This document shows positions 36,343 to 44,535 of a stretch of 64,000 nucleotides of DNA, in pieces. Numbering within the stretch: position 1 is the stretch's first letter; each line of letters starts with the position of its first letter. The translations under genes were made by a program, and so were the position numbers. The notes under the pieces are model-generated. The model had not been told where the DNA came from. It searched no databases and worked only from the letters and a program-made list of their open reading frames with translations. This DNA is from Parapedobacter koreensis (lineage in GTDB: Bacteria > Bacteroidota > Bacteroidia > Sphingobacteriales > Sphingobacteriaceae): assembly GCF_900109365.1 (NCBI RefSeq), contig NZ_FNZR01000002.1:310001-374000 (forward strand), given 5' to 3'.

Positions 36343-38520
36343 GTGAAATCGTTTCCATTTTACGAACAGCAAGATCAGATGGATTGTGGGGCGACCTGTC
36401 TGCGAATGATCAGCAAATGTTTTGGTCGTAGCATTGGTATCCAAAGAATCCGTAAGTTGAGTTCTATGACGGATTCAGGGGTAAACATGCTCGGACTTAG
36501 TGAAGCGGCTGAAAAGCTTGGTTTCAGAAGTCTCGGCTTGCGCCTGACAATCGAACAGCTTCCGGAAATTTCGCTTCCTTGCATTCTGCATTGGAAACAG
36601 AACCATTTCGTGATTTTATACCGTATAAAAAACAACAGGTATTTCATTGCCGATCCGGGAATCGGTAAGGTAAACCTATCCGAAAAAGAATTCACGGATA
36701 ATTGGTATCCCGATAATGATCAGCGTTATGGGTTGGTTTTGATTTTATCACCGAGACCGGAGTTTTACAGCCAACAAGGGGATGATGATAACGCAATGAA
36801 ATGGAAGACCATATTGCTATATTTTTATGAGTATCGCAAACTGTTCGTACAATTGATTTTAGGCGTCATTATCGGCAGCTCTCTCCAATTAGTAACACCA
36901 TTTCTGACCCAATCGGTTGTTGATATCGGTATTAACACCAACAACCTGAATTTCATATATTTAGTATTGATTGCACAATTGATGTTGTTTATCGGCCAGT
37001 CATCGATCACATTCATCAGATCTTGGATATTACTTCATATAAGTACCCGTATAAATATTTCGATCCTTACCGACCTACTTATTAAGCTAATGAAGCTCCC
37101 AATGGAATTTTTTAGCACAAAGACAACCGGTGACATTATGCAAAGGATGCAGGATCAAGAAAGAATAGAGACTTTTCTCACAAGTTCGACATTGAACACA
37201 TTATTCTCATTTGTAAACCTGGTAGTTTTCGGAATCGTATTAGCTTTTTATCATTTGGGAATCTTTGTTGTATTCGCTGCCAGCAGTGTGCTTTACACAG
37301 GTTGGATACTTCTTTTCATGAAAAGAAGAAGAGAACTTGATTATCGAAACTTCACGATTGCATCCGATAACCAAACCAATGTTGTTGAGATCGTAAGTAG
37401 TATTCAAGAAATTAAACTGAACAATTTTGAGCGGCAAAAACGTTGGTCGTGGGAGAATATACAAGCCCGGCTTTTCCGTTTCAAGGTTAAGAGTCTTGCC
37501 CTTTCCCAGTACCAAGAATCTGGCGCGATGGCAATAGAGCAATTGAAAAACATATTAATAATCTTTATCAGCGCAAGGGCTGTGATAGATGGTGAATTAT
37601 CTTTGGGTACTATGATGGCCATTCAGTACATCGTAGGGATGGTAAGCAACCCAATACAACAACTGCTCGGCTTCATCCATTACTATCAAGATGCAAAGAT
37701 AAGCCTGGAGCGAATCAACGAAATATATCAGGAGCCGGACGAAGAGCCCGCAGAAAACGATTTGCTTACACAGCTTCCTCATGATAGAAGTATTACATTT
37801 AAGTCGGTCATTTTCCGTTATCCAGGCGCGGGAAACGAACCCGTATTGTCTGACATTGATTTAGTATTTCCAGGCGGGAAGACAACAGCAATCGTCGGCA
37901 TGAGCGGAAGCGGAAAGACTACGGTTTTGAAGCTGATACTCCGGTTTTTTATGCCAGAAAAAGGAGAATTGTATGTTGGCAATATAAAGCAAAAGAACAT
38001 TTCCTTCAGTACATGGAGAAATGACTGCGGCGTTGTAATGCAAGACGGGTTTATTTTCGCAGATACCATTGAGAACAATATTATTGTCGGAAAAGAGCCA
38101 GATAGAGAAAGACTTGAATTGGCACTGAAAATTGCTAACCTCACAGAATTTATTGACGAGCAGCCCTTTGGGCTAAAAACAAGAATTGGTATTGCGGGCA
38201 AGGGCATAAGCCAGGGTCAAAGGCAACGAATTCTGATTGCAAGGGCGGTTTACAAAGATCCCCATTACATAATTTTGGATGAGGCAACAAATTCCTTGGA
38301 TGCCAAAAACGAAAGAATAATCATTGAAAATCTTAAGAATTTTTTTGAAAATAGAACGGTTATTATAGTCGCCCATCGGCTAAGCACCGTAAGCTATGCG
38401 GACAATATCGTTGTATTAAGCAACGGAAGGGTAATTGAACAGGGAACACACCAAGATTTGGTCAATAAGCGAGGTCAATACTATAATCTTGTAAGAAATC
38501 AACTGGAATTAGGAAACTGA
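36343..38520 (+). CDS. Peptidase-containing ABC exporter (C39 protease, PCAT) for double-glycine peptides
   Basis: 725 residues from a GTG start; an in-frame TAA lies just upstream. The C39 peptidase domain (residues 1-130) has catalytic C15 in QMDCGATC, H88 in WKQNHFVIL and D104 in IADPGIG, so it is active-type. A six-helix ABC membrane domain (about 165-440) precedes the nucleotide-binding domain: Walker A GMSGSGKTT (near 520), signature ISQGQRQRILIARAV (near 622), Walker B YIILDEATNSLD and H-loop AHRLS. It should cut the leader after Gly-Gly and export the peptide across the inner membrane. The adaptor gene follows after 6 bp, and the double-glycine precursor is 3.4 kb downstream. Confidence 0.95.
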   Translation: MKSFPFYEQQDQMDCGATCLRMISKCFGRSIGIQRIRKLSSMTDSGVNMLGLSEAAEKLGFRSLGLRLTIEQLPEISLPCILHWKQNHFVILYRIKNNRYFIADPGIGKVNLSEKEFTDNWYPDNDQRYGLVLILSPRPEFYSQQGDDDNAMKWKTILLYFYEYRKLFVQLILGVIIGSSLQLVTPFLTQSVVDIGINTNNLNFIYLVLIAQLMLFIGQSSITFIRSWILLHISTRINISILTDLLIKLMKLPMEFFSTKTTGDIMQRMQDQERIETFLTSSTLNTLFSFVNLVVFGIVLAFYHLGIFVVFAASSVLYTGWILLFMKRRRELDYRNFTIASDNQTNVVEIVSSIQEIKLNNFERQKRWSWENIQARLFRFKVKSLALSQYQESGAMAIEQLKNILIIFISARAVIDGELSLGTMMAIQYIVGMVSNPIQQLLGFIHYYQDAKISLERINEIYQEPDEEPAENDLLTQLPHDRSITFKSVIFRYPGAGNEPVLSDIDLVFPGGKTTAIVGMSGSGKTTVLKLILRFFMPEKGELYVGNIKQKNISFSTWRNDCGVVMQDGFIFADTIENNIIVGKEPDRERLELALKIANLTEFIDEQPFGLKTRIGIAGKGISQGQRQRILIARAVYKDPHYIILDEATNSLDAKNERIIIENLKNFFENRTVIIVAHRLSTVSYADNIVVLSNGRVIEQGTHQDLVNKRGQYYNLVRNQLELGN

Positions 38521-38526
38521 CTTGCG

Positions 38527-39804
38527 ATGAAAAATCAATCATATCAAAAACATAGCGAGGCCATCCAGGAAATAATCGGAAAACCGCCATCCACATTGTT
38601 AAAATCTGGCACAACAATAGTTTTATTGGGTCTATTGCTAATCCTCGGACTATCAGCCATAATTAGGTATCCGGATATCATTCGAACGGAAATTAGAATA
38701 AACTCGTCTAACTCCCCTAAGCCGGTGGTAAATAGGATATCCGGAAATATTGTGAGAATCCTCTTTCCCGAAAACGAAAAGGTGGACGCCGGCCAACCAT
38801 TGGCTTGGTTGGAAAGCACTGCGGATCATAACCAAGTTCTGGAATTATCCAAACAACTTTACGAATTGAGAATCGCTACCAATTCAGGGGAACCTCTCTC
38901 ATCGGTAGGGTTTATACCACCAACGGAAGGAAGTTTGGGCGAGCTTCAAGAAGAATTCCAGGTTTTCTACCAATCTTACCTTTCCTATAAGGCGGCAACT
39001 GAAGGGGGGATATATTTAAGGCAGAGAACCTACATTAACAGAGATCTGGAAAACATAAAAACACAACAACTTCATTTAGAAAAGAGACTACAATTATATA
39101 GTGAAGAATTGAAATTAGCGGAGGAAGACTTTGAACGATACAAAGTCCTTGCCGAAAAAAAAGTCATATCCCCTTCCGAATATCAACAAAAGCAAAGCAT
39201 ACTGATTTCGAAACAATACCCACTTCAAGAAACACGTTCGGCAATTCTTTCAAACGAGTCCTCGTATACCTCGAAGATTCGGGAATTATCGGATTTGGAA
39301 AATACAATACAAGAAGAAAAATCTAAATTTATACAGGCTCTCAATAGTCTAATAAGTGCAACTGAACAATGGAAAAGCCAATATTTATTGACTGCCAGGC
39401 AGCAAGGCAGGGTTAGCTATGCCGGAATAATTCAGGAAAACCAACACATAGATCAAGGACAAACCGTGTTTTATATAAATCCAGGTAACACGGACTACTT
39501 TGGGGAAGCAGTGATTCCTCAATATAATATGGGGAAGGTTAGGGAAAACCAAAAAGTACATATTAAACTTCTTAGTTTCCCATTTGAGGAATATGGTATT
39601 ATTAAAGGAACAGTGGGACAGGTAAGTTCTGTACCACATCAAGACAGTCTATTTATCTCAAAAATAATTCTGGACCCCGTACCTACAAAACGGCCCGTTC
39701 AGTTGCGCACTGGATTGAAGGGGACGGCAGAAATCATTACTGAGGATGCTTCTTTATTAATGCGGCTTATCAGAAATTTAAAGCTGATAGCAAATCAAAA
39801 TTAA
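38527..39804 (+). CDS. HlyD-family adaptor of the peptide exporter
   Basis: 425 residues. One N-terminal membrane helix (residues 28-47), a split lipoyl domain (VNRISGNIVRILFPENEKVDAGQPLAWLES and ARQQGRVSYAGIIQENQHIDQGQTVFYI) and a long coiled-coil hairpin between them (about residues 160-270). It should connect the exporter to an outer-membrane TolC channel encoded elsewhere (the TolC at 5908-7263 is one candidate). It is cotranscribed with the exporter (6-bp gap). Confidence 0.93.
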   Translation: MKNQSYQKHSEAIQEIIGKPPSTLLKSGTTIVLLGLLLILGLSAIIRYPDIIRTEIRINSSNSPKPVVNRISGNIVRILFPENEKVDAGQPLAWLESTADHNQVLELSKQLYELRIATNSGEPLSSVGFIPPTEGSLGELQEEFQVFYQSYLSYKAATEGGIYLRQRTYINRDLENIKTQQLHLEKRLQLYSEELKLAEEDFERYKVLAEKKVISPSEYQQKQSILISKQYPLQETRSAILSNESSYTSKIRELSDLENTIQEEKSKFIQALNSLISATEQWKSQYLLTARQQGRVSYAGIIQENQHIDQGQTVFYINPGNTDYFGEAVIPQYNMGKVRENQKVHIKLLSFPFEEYGIIKGTVGQVSSVPHQDSLFISKIILDPVPTKRPVQLRTGLKGTAEIITEDASLLMRLIRNLKLIANQN

Positions 39805-39806
39805 TA

Positions 39807-39820
39807 TCACACATGCGTGA
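39807..39820. promoter_or_regulatory. TCAC-N6-GTGA palindrome after the adaptor gene
   Basis: TCACACATGCGTGA lies 3 bp after the adaptor stop, in the 163-bp gap before the VKOR fusion gene. It has the same core as the site upstream of the exporter. Confidence 0.45.
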
Positions 39821-39967
39821 ATTTTTTCGTTGAAATAATGTAGATTTGCTATCGCCGTTTAAGAATTTGTACAAACCGGCCACCATTATCCTTCATTAAA
39901 GACAGAAAATTAAGGGCGAACGCCCGTTGAAACATTTTTTTGTAAAAACCCTATTAAACCGTCAAGT

Positions 39968-41608
39968 ATGATAAACCTATTTAAGAAATCGACCATTTCC
40001 AGCGAAGAAAACATTAACAGTGTAGTATTAATATATTCGCAAATTCTCGAATTGCCCATCAGTAAAGAGGGATTAAGAAAAGCTATCGATGAGCATCCGG
40101 ATTACCCAAGCATGCTTGCGGTATACGATGTCTTTGCAAAGTTTGGGGCGAATGTCTATGCTGCGCAAATCGATGGCGATAAACTGAAGGAAATCAAACA
40201 GCCGTTTATTGCACAAATTGAATCTCCTAACACTTTCTATGAAATATTTACAGTTGTCAAAAATCTTGATGACAAGAAAGTTTGTTATTACGATCCGGAA
40301 AAAACCCTTTGGATAGAGACAGAAACCACATCATTCTTAGAAATATACAAAGGTGTTGGCTTAGTTGTCAATGGGGAGACTGTAACACCGGAAGCCGATT
40401 ATGAAAATAAACGCCGATCTGAAAAAAATAACGCGATAAGGGCTTGGGCTTCCATATTATCCTTTCCTCTGCTTTTTATAGTCATTGTCTTGTTCTATTG
40501 GATATTTCAAGGTGCAATTAACTATTGGTTTACGTTATATTCGTTGCTGTCATTTGCGGGGGCGATTATCTGCTGCCTTTTGATCTGGTTTGAAATAGAC
40601 AGCCATTCGCCCTTGTTAATGAGGGTATGCTCTGGAAAGCGGTCAAATTGTAATGCCATCCTAAACTCGGAAGCATCTAAGGTATTTGGCGTTAGCTGGA
40701 GCGCCATCGGGTTTACATTCTTTACCAGCCAATTGTTGACTTTTGTTTTTTCTTCTTTTGACATGGATATCTCCTGGTCAATGGGATGGCTTGGGCTATT
40801 AGGCACTCCTTATATAGTTTTTTCCATTTACTACCAATGGCGTGTAGCAAGGCAATGGTGCCCCTTATGCCTTTCCATACAAGCTGTTTTAGCCTTGCAA
40901 GCTATTATATTTATTGTCGCGGGTGGCTTGGCCACAAACCCAATTACTGCGCTTGCTGCAAATGATATTATTATCATTGTTTCTATATTTCTCCTGGTAT
41001 TTTTATTGGCGTATTGGGGTGTGCCGACATTAAGAACAGCCAAGGAAGCGGGGCATTTTAAGAACAATTTCCAGCGCCTCAAACACAATGGCGAAGTTTT
41101 CAATTCTCTACTAATGCGCCAGAAAGGCTTTAGCGGGGATATAGAAGGATTGGGGATAACTTTGGGAAAGCCGGATTCGCAAAATAAAATAATCAAAGTG
41201 TGCAGTCCTTATTGCGATCCCTGCGCCAAAGCACATCCCTCAATAGATGAGATATTAAGGTTAAATCCAGATGTGCAAGTGCAGATTGTTTTTACGTCGC
41301 GAAACAGTGAAAGGGACTACAAAGCTGTTCCGGTTAAGCATTTCATGGCAATTGCATCAAGAAACGACGAAGAGTTAACAAGAAGCGCATTACATTATTG
41401 GTATACCTCACCATCAAAAAATTATACAGAATTTGCCTCAAAATACCCTGTAAGTGATACGGATCTACAAGAGCAGGGCAAAAAATTGGATGAAATGTGG
41501 CTCTGGTGCAATCATGCAGGCATTTTGTATACACCGACTTTCTTCTTTAACGGACAACAACTGCCAGATATATATGATATTGACGATCTAAAATATATGC
41601 TAACCTAA
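39968..41608 (+). CDS. C39-like / vitamin K epoxide reductase / thioredoxin fusion (disulfide-forming enzyme)
   Basis: 546 residues in three parts. Residues 1-140 resemble a C39 peptidase without the catalytic Cys (HPDYPSMLAVYDVFAKFG, KQPFIAQIESPNTFYEIF), which may bind leader peptides. Residues about 155-345 form a VKOR membrane domain with the loop pair CSGKRSNC and the active CPLC. Residues about 365-546 form a thioredoxin-like domain with CSPYCDPC, facing the periplasm. VKOR moves electrons to quinones and oxidises the thioredoxin, which then makes disulfides. Next to a six-Cys peptide this is the likely disulfide catalyst. Confidence 0.92.
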   Translation: MINLFKKSTISSEENINSVVLIYSQILELPISKEGLRKAIDEHPDYPSMLAVYDVFAKFGANVYAAQIDGDKLKEIKQPFIAQIESPNTFYEIFTVVKNLDDKKVCYYDPEKTLWIETETTSFLEIYKGVGLVVNGETVTPEADYENKRRSEKNNAIRAWASILSFPLLFIVIVLFYWIFQGAINYWFTLYSLLSFAGAIICCLLIWFEIDSHSPLLMRVCSGKRSNCNAILNSEASKVFGVSWSAIGFTFFTSQLLTFVFSSFDMDISWSMGWLGLLGTPYIVFSIYYQWRVARQWCPLCLSIQAVLALQAIIFIVAGGLATNPITALAANDIIIIVSIFLLVFLLAYWGVPTLRTAKEAGHFKNNFQRLKHNGEVFNSLLMRQKGFSGDIEGLGITLGKPDSQNKIIKVCSPYCDPCAKAHPSIDEILRLNPDVQVQIVFTSRNSERDYKAVPVKHFMAIASRNDEELTRSALHYWYTSPSKNYTEFASKYPVSDTDLQEQGKKLDEMWLWCNHAGILYTPTFFFNGQQLPDIYDIDDLKYMLT

Positions 41609-41684
41609 TTAAAACATTTAAACTTATTAACTTTCTGGTTAACAAAAACGGCAAAAAAAGAAGCACCTTGACACACTAATTTTT

Positions 41685-41703
41685 TTTCTACATATGTGAG
41701 AAA
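41685..41703. promoter_or_regulatory. Operator-like imperfect palindrome upstream of the precursor promoter
   Basis: TTTCTACATATGTGAGAAA lies 16 bp before the -33 element. Its right half matches the site at 45818-45835 (ATATnnGAGAAA). Its place upstream of the promoter would suit an activator. Confidence 0.5.
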
Positions 41704-41718
41704 TTTTATAAGAAAATG

Positions 41719-41750
41719 TTTGCACCTAACTATTAATCTCTATATATTTG
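41719..41750 (+). promoter_or_regulatory. Promoter of the bacteriocin-like precursor gene
   Basis: TTTG (41719-41722), a 20-nt spacer and TATATTTG (41743-41750) match the Bacteroidota -33/-7 elements. Transcription would start near 41757. Confidence 0.75.
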
Positions 41751-41901
41751 ACTTCAAGCTAATTATTGAAGTACATTAAAGAACCAAATTATTTTTACCC
41801 GTCAAATTAATTTCGAGGATCTTGTTTTGACAAGTTGACGCCTCACTTAAGAAGGCAAAAAAAATGTTAAAAAAAGATATTTCACTAAAAATTCAAACAA
41901 C

Positions 41902-42075
41902 ATGCAAAGAGGAACTTTCAATTTCGGAAATGTTGGGCAGGTTTTGTCCAGAGATGAGTTACGTCAAATCAGCGGTGGTTATACGCCAACCTGTGTTTAT
42001 CGGTGCAACTATAAATGCAAATGCGAAAGAGCGGAAGATTGGTGCGTGAATGGATATTGCGACCAGCGGTGGTAA
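41902..42075 (+). CDS. Double-glycine leader precursor peptide with a six-cysteine core (candidate RiPP/bacteriocin)
   Basis: 57 codons. Residues 1-26 form a leader ending LSRDELRQISGG, the pattern of Bacteroidota double-glycine leaders; cleavage after G26 leaves a 31-residue core. The core has six Cys at core positions 5, 9, 13, 15, 22 and 27 (CX3CX3CXCX6CX4C), four Tyr, two Trp and a net charge near +1, and ends in Trp. It has only two Thr and no Ser, so lanthionine formation is unlikely and disulfides are favoured. Nearby C39 exporter, VKOR-thioredoxin and TlpA genes fit a disulfide-rich secreted peptide; the glycosyltransferase suggests possible glycosylation. A promoter lies upstream and a terminator downstream. 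A longer overlapping frame (41864-42049) has no such features. Confidence 0.85.
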   Translation: MQRGTFNFGNVGQVLSRDELRQISGGYTPTCVYRCNYKCKCERAEDWCVNGYCDQRW

Positions 42076-42171
42076 AACAAATAGAGTTGTATATGGCTTT
42101 TCAAAAACAATAAGGCCATTTATTGTTTTTGGAATACATTTTTCGCCATATTTAAGTTATGGTCGAAACAC

Positions 42172-42207
42172 AAAATAGATGGATTTGCTGTATCCATCTA
42201 TTTTTTC
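42172..42207 (+). terminator. Terminator after the precursor gene
   Basis: A perfect 13-bp stem (AAAATAGATGGAT at 42172-42184, ATCCATCTATTTT at 42192-42204), loop of seven, then a T run. It separates the precursor from the TlpA-like gene and would allow a short, abundant precursor mRNA. Confidence 0.85.
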
Positions 42208-42219
42208 ATTTTAGTTATT

Positions 42220-43335
42220 ATGAAGTTAATATTTATCGGATTATTTCTATTGTCCTTTTCTTCCGTAATCTGCCAGAATAGAAATTCCCTGCCATACAAG
42301 ATCTATGGGAGTGTGAACGTTGATTCAGGTTCCGTGGCACTCGTGCCTGTGGCAAACGAAAATTTGTATCCAGAATCTTTTAAAACGCTTGAAACAACGA
42401 TTAATAACGGAAGGTTTGAGTTTGCCGGTGAAATACCGTTTCCCCTCGGATATTACATTATTATTGATGAAATTTATATGTCTGACCTTGTTGTGGTTTA
42501 TGATGGTGACCAGCGTTACGAAATTAACATTGAAAACAATAGACAAGTCCCCCAAGTAGAAGGCCGTTTTAGCCAAGAATTTCGCACTTATAATGAGTAT
42601 TTCAAGGAAACCCTAAAGGCAAGGGAAAGTTATTACCGTTTGAGGGACAGCCTTGAATCAAAAGGGGAACTATCAAAAGACCAACAGGAAATGTTAAATT
42701 CCATGCTGGAAAAAAGTTACCAAATGCACGATTCAACACTATTGAAGTTTACAACCGATCATCCTTCTTCATTCCTTGGTTTGTGGAAGTTCGCCCAACT
42801 TACCAAATTCGGTTACCAACCGATTTTCGAAGATATAATGAATTCCCTTGACAAGAATGTCCAGAGTACATATGCTGGCAAACATTTGAATGAATCCTTG
42901 ATTTCTGCAAGAAGAACCAGTGTGGGCAGCTCCATGCCTCCTATTAACGCCAATAATATGGAAGGCAAGCCTCTGGAAAAAGATTATTTTAGTATGCACA
43001 GGTATACACTCATTGATTTTTGGTATGAGTCCTGTGCTCCCTGCATAGCGCAATTTCCTTATCTCAAAGAATTGTATGAGAAATATCAATCCCAGGGCTT
43101 TAACATTATTGGAATTTCCACGGACAGAACTGAGCAGCGCAGCCAATTGTTAGAAAGGATCAAAGAGCAAAACCTTCCTTGGCCACAATATTGGGATGAA
43201 AACGGACTGGCGGCTAATGAATTAGGCATTCATGCTTACCCATCTTCTTTTTTGGTTGATAATGACGGTAATATCGTACTGGTAAACGTTAGGCATGTGG
43301 CATTAGCAGAGTTCCTCCAAAAGACGTTAGAATGA
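42220..43335 (+). CDS. TlpA-like thiol-disulfide oxidoreductase with N-terminal DUF4369-like domain
   Basis: 371 residues. A signal peptide (LIFIGLFLLSFSSVICQ) exports it. A beta-rich domain (residues 25-115) resembling DUF4369, a helical linker (120-215) and a thioredoxin fold (from about 235) follow; the active site is WYESCAPCIAQFP (CAPC) and the cis-Pro loop is HAYPSSFLVD. It acts in the periplasm, reducing or isomerising disulfides. Together with the VKOR fusion it gives an oxidase and a possible isomerase for the six-Cys peptide. Confidence 0.92.
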   Translation: MKLIFIGLFLLSFSSVICQNRNSLPYKIYGSVNVDSGSVALVPVANENLYPESFKTLETTINNGRFEFAGEIPFPLGYYIIIDEIYMSDLVVVYDGDQRYEINIENNRQVPQVEGRFSQEFRTYNEYFKETLKARESYYRLRDSLESKGELSKDQQEMLNSMLEKSYQMHDSTLLKFTTDHPSSFLGLWKFAQLTKFGYQPIFEDIMNSLDKNVQSTYAGKHLNESLISARRTSVGSSMPPINANNMEGKPLEKDYFSMHRYTLIDFWYESCAPCIAQFPYLKELYEKYQSQGFNIIGISTDRTEQRSQLLERIKEQNLPWPQYWDENGLAANELGIHAYPSSFLVDNDGNIVLVNVRHVALAEFLQKTLE

Positions 43336-43398
43336 ATCGGGAAGGTTTAATCGATTTTAGAATCAATTGTCCTCTGGTCTTTGAAAACGCTCCAATAC

Positions 43399-43431
43399 CG
43401 GCTCCCTAAAATTTTGAAATTTCAGGAGCCG
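43399..43431. other. GC-rich hairpin between the TlpA-like and glycosyltransferase genes
   Basis: CGGCTCC (43399-43405) pairs with GGAGCCG (43425-43431) with a 19-nt AT-rich loop. It has no T tract, so it may be a processing site or attenuator rather than a terminator. Confidence 0.4.
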
Positions 43432-43464
43432 CATTGGAAATCTATACATGTTTAACAGATCCAA

Positions 43465-44523
43465 ATGAAAAAAGACCATCTTAAAATATCCTTTTGCACG
43501 GTGAGCATGAATAGATTGGATCACCTGAAAGCAACAATGGCAAGAAACATCGAAGATAATATTTCATATCCCAACCTTGAATTCGTTTTATTAAATTATA
43601 ATTCCTCTGACGATATCGACAGATGGGTTTTGGATAATCTTAGTCAATATCTTGATTCTGCAATATTAAAATATTACAAGACGACAGCATCTGAACATTT
43701 CAAGCGTAGTCATTCCCGGAATATGGCTTTTAAATTGGCTTCCGGAGATATTCTTTGCAATGTTGACGCAGATAATTTCCTCGGCTCTGAATTCGCGTTT
43801 TTCATAAATGAAACTTTCCAATCAAATGAAAACATCTTTATGGTTCCGGTCTTCACAAAAAGAGATTTTATGGGCAGGGTGTGCATACGAAAGGAAGACT
43901 TTGAATCAATGAATGGGTTTGATGAATCAATGCAAGGATATGGATTTGAAGACCTTGAACTATATGGACGGCTCAAAGCTGAAGGTTTCGTCCAATTTGA
44001 ATATGACGATCCCTCCTATTTAAATTTTATTTCTCATTCGCACATCGACAGATTCAACAATGATTACATCGGGAAAAATCTGGATTCGATACTAATTTCA
44101 TACATTCATCCAAATGAGACAAAAGCGGTCTACCTATTTAAAGATTCTAATTATGAAGAGGTTCACTTATTGGATGATGAATCAGTCGATTCGGATGGGT
44201 TGATCGAATTCAAGTCTGCCCCAACATTCGGAAAGTGGGTTGTAGATGGGAAAGGAATTCATCTGGAAAACAAAAAAGAAGGCAAGCGAATTTTGGGATT
44301 TTGTGAACATGTTGCAGTATTTCATTGTGATCAGGATAGACAAATATACTATATGGTTGACGACCAAGCTCTAAATCACAGCCTGATCCTAATTAAAACC
44401 GAAGTCGAAAACAGAAAAAAATACGAAAGGCATAAAAAAGGCGAAAAACTGGACATTCAAATCAACCCCCAGGGCTTCGGGCTTGGAGATGCAAATCGGA
44501 TACACAGCCGCAAAATTTATTAA
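43465..44523 (+). CDS. Family 2 (GT-A) glycosyltransferase
   Basis: 352 residues, no membrane segment. The GT-A core spans residues 5-190: ISFCTVSMNRLDHLKATM, FVLLNYNSSDDI, the metal motif in ILCNVDADNF, and a C-terminal catalytic block FDESMQGYGFEDLELYGRL as in the galactosyltransferase C-domain. The last 150 residues are a separate region I do not recognise. Being soluble and inside a RiPP-like locus, it could glycosylate the precursor on Cys or Thr, as SunS-type enzymes do in glycocins; this is inference. The next gene starts 12 bp later. Confidence 0.88.
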   Translation: MKKDHLKISFCTVSMNRLDHLKATMARNIEDNISYPNLEFVLLNYNSSDDIDRWVLDNLSQYLDSAILKYYKTTASEHFKRSHSRNMAFKLASGDILCNVDADNFLGSEFAFFINETFQSNENIFMVPVFTKRDFMGRVCIRKEDFESMNGFDESMQGYGFEDLELYGRLKAEGFVQFEYDDPSYLNFISHSHIDRFNNDYIGKNLDSILISYIHPNETKAVYLFKDSNYEEVHLLDDESVDSDGLIEFKSAPTFGKWVVDGKGIHLENKKEGKRILGFCEHVAVFHCDQDRQIYYMVDDQALNHSLILIKTEVENRKKYERHKKGEKLDIQINPQGFGLGDANRIHSRKIY

Positions 44524-44535
44524 AACCTTTAGATA

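Larger units (their letters stand above)
41609..41901 (+). other. Leader region of the precursor gene
   Basis: 293 bp between the VKOR fusion and the precursor. It holds the palindrome at 41685-41703 and the promoter at 41719-41750, and leaves a 5' UTR of about 145 nt. Confidence 0.6.

Noticed and set aside
41864-42049. 61-codon frame overlapping the precursor
   Set aside because: It lacks a leader motif, Cys pattern or family signal; the other frame has the complete double-glycine leader and Cys-rich core.
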